In this document: one piece after another, positions 61,412 through 64,000 of the stretch
Layout of the letters: each line of letters starts with the position of its first letter
Position numbering within the stretch: position 1 is the first letter of the stretch
Assembly (NCBI GenBank): GCA_934446565.1
Contig: CAKSEO010000009.1
Coordinates: 1 to 64,000 of the forward strand
Direction of reading: 5' to 3'
Length of the DNA: 64,000 nt
Source: an uncultured Oscillospiraceae bacterium
Lineage (GTDB): Bacteria; Bacillota; Clostridia; Oscillospirales; Ruminococcaceae
Program-made: the position numbers and the translations under genes
The notes under the pieces: model-generated
Seen by the model: the letters and a program-made list of their open reading frames with translations, nothing else
Databases searched by the model: none
Told to the model about the DNA's origin: nothing

Positions 61412-62134
61412 ATGGTAATACTACCTGCAATAGATATAAAGGACGGCAACTGCGTCCGGCTTTTCAAGGGTGACTACGGCACCGTACAGAAAGTAGCGGA
61501 CAGCTACATGGAGACTGCGCGGGGATTTGAAGCTTCCGGCGCAGAATGGGTACATATGGTCGATCTGGACGGCGCAAAAGACGCTACCCAGCAGAACAAG
61601 GATATCTTCATCGACGTAGCCAAGCACACCAAGCTCAAGGTAGAAGTCGGCGGAGGCATTCGCAGCCTGGATACCGTGGAAATGTACCTCAACGCAGGTA
61701 TTTCCAGGGTAATAATCGGCTCGGCAGCCGTAAAAGACCCCGATTTTGTAAAGCGCGCCGCAAAGGAATTCAAGGGACGTATCGCGGTAGGCATCGACGC
61801 AAAGAACGGCTTTGTAGCAACGGAGGGCTGGCTTGAAACCAGCGGAGTGAATTACATCGACCTGGGCGTGGAGATGTGCCGCGCGGGAGTCCAGTACTTC
61901 ATCTTCACGGATATAGACAAGGACGGCACGCTGAGCCGCCCGAACCACTTCAAGACAAAGAAGCTCCAGGAAACGCTTGCGCCCCTCGGCGGAAACGTGA
62001 TCGCGAGCGGCGGGATAAAGACCATCAACAACATAAAGACGCTGAAAAAGAACGGAATATACGGAGCCATCTGCGGCAAGTCCATCTATTCCGGCAGCCT
62101 TGACCTAGCGCAGGCTGTGCGTCTTTCGAAGTAA
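61412..62134 (+). CDS. hisA: Phosphoribosylformimino-5-aminoimidazole carboxamide ribotide isomerase
   Basis: A 240-residue TIM barrel. [20 protein letters not shown] carries the catalytic Asp; [20 protein letters not shown] and [14 protein letters not shown] are the phosphate sites; the C-terminal half has [16 protein letters not shown] and [14 protein letters not shown]. The ATG at 61412 (AAGGAG 8 nt upstream) is preferred over the out-of-frame ATG at 61408. Located between hisH and hisF as usual. Confidence 0.96.
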   Translation: MVILPAIDIKDGNCVRLFKGDYGTVQKVADSYMETARGFEASGAEWVHMVDLDGAKDATQQNKDIFIDVAKHTKLKVEVGGGIRSLDTVEMYLNAGISRVIIGSAAVKDPDFVKRAAKEFKGRIAVGIDAKNGFVATEGWLETSGVNYIDLGVEMCRAGVQYFIFTDIDKDGTLSRPNHFKTKKLQETLAPLGGNVIASGGIKTINNIKTLKKNGIYGAICGKSIYSGSLDLAQAVRLSK

Positions 62135-62145
62135 AGGAGCAACCC

Positions 62146-62916
62146 ATGTTAGCTAAAAGAATAATCCCGTGCCTTGACGTCCGCAACGGAAAGGTAGTAA
62201 AGGGCGTAAATTTCGAGGGTATCAAAGATGTAGGCGATCCCGTGGAGCTTGCGATAGAGTATAACCGCCAGGGCGCGGACGAGCTGGTTTTCTACGATAT
62301 AACCGCGTCCTATGAGGGCAGGGGAGTTATGCTGGATGTCGTTAAGCGCACCGCGCAGCAGGTTTTCGTTCCGCTGTGCGTCGGCGGCGGTATCGGCTCA
62401 GTTCAGGATTTCCGCGACACTCTCCGCGCGGGTGCCGACAAGGTTTCGGTAAATTCCCAGGCGGTCAAGAATCCCAAGCTTATCAGCGACGCAGCCGAGA
62501 TATTCGGCAGCCAGTGCGTTGTAGTCGGAATCGACGCAAAGCGCAACGACAAGGACGGCTACAGCGTGTTCATCAACGGCGGCAGAGTGGATATGAACCT
62601 CGACCTCGGCGACTGGGTAAAGGAAATCGAAGAACGCGGCGCGGGCGAGATATGCCTGAATTCCATCGACACCGACGGCGTGCGCGGCGGATTCGACCTG
62701 GATATGCTGAATTTCGTGTGTGACCGTGTGAAGATACCGGTCATCGCAAGTGGCGGGTGCGGCTCAATTAACCACTTCTCGGAGGTATTCGAAAAGACTG
62801 CAAGCTCCGCGGCGCTTGCAGCGTCGCTGTTCCACTTCGGTGAGCTGACCGTGGACGAGGTAAAGGAGCACCTCCGTCAGCACAACATTCCGGTAAGAAC
62901 ATCTGCGAGGGTCTGA
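62146..62916 (+). CDS. hisF: Imidazole glycerol phosphate synthase, cyclase subunit
   Basis: A 256-residue TIM-barrel cyclase. [19 protein letters not shown] (catalytic Asp), [56 protein letters not shown] and [19 protein letters not shown] are all typical, with the second catalytic Asp in [15 protein letters not shown]. It works with HisH. It starts 11 nt after hisA, and an unrelated DUF4253 gene follows by 1 nt. Confidence 0.97.
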   Translation: MLAKRIIPCLDVRNGKVVKGVNFEGIKDVGDPVELAIEYNRQGADELVFYDITASYEGRGVMLDVVKRTAQQVFVPLCVGGGIGSVQDFRDTLRAGADKVSVNSQAVKNPKLISDAAEIFGSQCVVVGIDAKRNDKDGYSVFINGGRVDMNLDLGDWVKEIEERGAGEICLNSIDTDGVRGGFDLDMLNFVCDRVKIPVIASGGCGSINHFSEVFEKTASSAALAASLFHFGELTVDEVKEHLRQHNIPVRTSARV

Positions 62917-62917
62917 C

Positions 62918-63667
62918 ATGGGACTTTTCTCTGCAAAACCGAGCGCAAACGCGCAGAAGATAATTGACTGGCTGGGCTGCGAGTGTGAATACTTCCCGGC
63001 GGGAAAGCCGGCGCAGTTTATCCACTCGACTTACGAGGACGCCTTCGCCAAAAAGGAAATGGACGGATATACTCCGGTCATCATCGTAGTGAGCGACGTG
63101 CTTTCAGAATGGCTCGACATGATGCTTGACGAACCCGGCATGACGCCTGAAAAGCGGCGTGAGCAACTGCTGAAAACGGAACTTCCGGACGCGCAGGGCT
63201 GGTTTACTAAAAAACTTTCCGAAATGAAAGAGCAGTACGGCGAATATTGGGACGAGATAACAGCGGATTCCGGGAACACCGGAGACAAAATCGACAGGCT
63301 ATCTGGATTTGTCGATTTCGGCACAAAGAAATCCGCTGAAGTCGTGCTTGCGAAAATACCTACAGATAAGCCGTGGGAGGTTTTCGCCTGGCTGCCGTTC
63401 GGGGGCTGGAACGAGTGCCCCGAGCCTGAAGCGATGATGGCGGCGGGGAAGTACTGGTTCCAGAAATTTGGAGCTGTTCCGGCGGTAATTTCTCATGATA
63501 TTCTAGAATTTGCCGCCCAGCCGGTAAGGGATAAGAGCGCCGCCGTCGGGCTTGCGCTGGAGCAGTACGCATTCTGCAGCGACATAATCGACCAGGGATT
63601 CCAGGAATTATGCATACTCGCGGACGTGCTGACAAAATCGTCTGTCTGGTTTTTCTGGTGGGATTAA
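62918..63667 (+). CDS. DUF4253-family protein
   Basis: A 249-residue soluble protein. The C-terminal half matches DUF4253 as I know it: WLPFGGWNECPEPEAMMAAG, then KYWFQKFGAVPAVISHDILE, ALEQYAFCSDIIDQGFQELC, and the WFFWWD end typical of the family. Members are often found near toxin/immunity loci or as orphans; function is unknown. Here it starts 1 nt after hisF and before hisI, with no signal peptide or membrane segment. A separate promoter follows before hisI. Confidence 0.8.
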   Translation: MGLFSAKPSANAQKIIDWLGCECEYFPAGKPAQFIHSTYEDAFAKKEMDGYTPVIIVVSDVLSEWLDMMLDEPGMTPEKRREQLLKTELPDAQGWFTKKLSEMKEQYGEYWDEITADSGNTGDKIDRLSGFVDFGTKKSAEVVLAKIPTDKPWEVFAWLPFGGWNECPEPEAMMAAGKYWFQKFGAVPAVISHDILEFAAQPVRDKSAAVGLALEQYAFCSDIIDQGFQELCILADVLTKSSVWFFWWD

Positions 63668-63670
63668 GTA

Positions 63671-63699
63671 TTGCAATTTCTTCAGGTTTGTGATATACT
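63671..63699 (+). promoter_or_regulatory. Promoter of hisI
   Basis: TTGCAA (63671-63676) and TATACT (63694-63699), spacing 17 nt, about 85 nt before hisI. It gives the last his gene an independent source of transcript. Confidence 0.55.
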
Positions 63700-63784
63700 A
63701 TATAATATTGGTGTAAGTCAAATAATCTTCGAAGAATGCTAAACAGCGCAGTTTGTTTGACCGCATTCAGAAAGTAAGGAACAT

Positions 63785-64000
63785 ATGGACGTAAAGAAAT
63801 ATTTCAAGAAATCCGGGCTCATCCCGGCTATAGTGACCGACGCGGAAAACGGCGAGGTTCTTATGCTCGCCTACATGAATGAGGAAAGCCTCCAGAAAAC
63901 GCTCGAAACCGGCTATACCTGGTTCTGGAGCCGTTCCAGACAGGAGCTGTGGAACAAGGGAGCGACCTCCGGTCATTTTCAGAAAGTGGTTGAGATGTAC
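63785..64000 (+). CDS. hisI: Phosphoribosyl-AMP cyclohydrolase, 5' part
   Basis: The first 72 codons are in the window; the gene continues beyond the right edge. The product begins [20 protein letters not shown] and has [20 protein letters not shown] and [20 protein letters not shown], the diagnostic HisI segment. The zinc-binding cysteines would follow the edge. It opens the imidazole ring of PR-AMP. Whether it is fused to HisE cannot be seen. AAGGAACAT precedes the ATG. Confidence 0.92.
   Translation, partial: MDVKKYFKKSGLIPAIVTDAENGEVLMLAYMNEESLQKTLETGYTWFWSRSRQELWNKGATSGHFQKVVEMY

Noticed and set aside
1..64000. CRISPR array, prophage or insertion sequence
   Set aside because: No regularly spaced repeats, transposase, integrase or phage structural genes were seen; the XRE-ImmA pair alone is not enough to call a mobile element.

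Overview
The window looks like part of the chromosome of a low-to-moderate GC Gram-positive anaerobe of class Clostridia, most likely Oscillospiraceae/Ruminococcaceae (Ruminococcus-like). This is an inference from gene content: a PolC-type replicative polymerase, HisZ with short-form HisG, the ArgJ acetyl cycle, a divergent clostridial PRPP synthetase, and many promoters of the TTGACA-17-TATAAT type. It is almost entirely housekeeping biosynthesis. I see no transposase, integrase, phage structural gene, CRISPR array or rRNA.

Region 1 (1-10000, minus strand) is a purine operon read purE, purC, a purF-like paralog, purF, purM, a hypothetical gene, purN, a hypothetical gene, a methyltransferase, purO-type IMP cyclohydrolase, stand-alone AICAR transformylase, guaA (cut by the window edge). 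The usual fused PurH is replaced by two separate proteins. The PurF-like paralog has lost its catalytic cysteine. The operon starts with a leader of about 210 nt that holds a 28-codon ORF and an intrinsic terminator.

Region 2 (10100-12700, minus) is a GH27 alpha-galactosidase operon with a GtrA-like membrane protein and an HD phosphohydrolase. Its promoter carries a LacI-type operator that recurs, identical over 14 bases, at the xylB promoter near 40.7 kb. Region 3 (12800-20100, plus) holds leuC-leuD-GNAT-leuB, then glyA, prs and rarA, convergent with an S1-domain gene. Region 4 (21160-29150, minus) is a complete arginine operon, argG-H-C-J-B-D-F.

Region 5 (29300-33570, plus) starts with an XRE regulator/ImmA protease pair behind an operator-like inverted repeat, followed by two M42 peptidases, a GNAT and a Nudix enzyme with stop/start overlaps. 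Region 6 (33570-39100, minus) is SPFH/zinc-ribbon protein, pth and mfd. Region 7 (39200-44330) is mixed: tRNA-Pro, a TetR regulator, a lone receiver-domain protein, xylulokinase, an acidic zinc-ribbon protein and an aldo/keto reductase.

Region 8 (44360-56450, plus) runs hom, pyrH, frr, uppS, cdsA, dxr, rseP, ispG, polC: threonine/methionine entry, UMP kinase, translation recycling, cell-wall lipid carrier, phospholipid and isoprenoid synthesis, and replication. Its roughly 190-nt leader before hom has nested complementary segments and a 54-codon Ile-rich ORF, and matches no riboswitch class I could recognise by eye. Region 9 (56500-64000, plus) is the histidine operon hisZ-G-D-B-(Nudix)-H-A-F-(DUF4253 gene)-hisI, with hisI cut by the edge.

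The candidates for something not yet described are the hom leader, the purE leader and the nucleophile-less PurF paralog.
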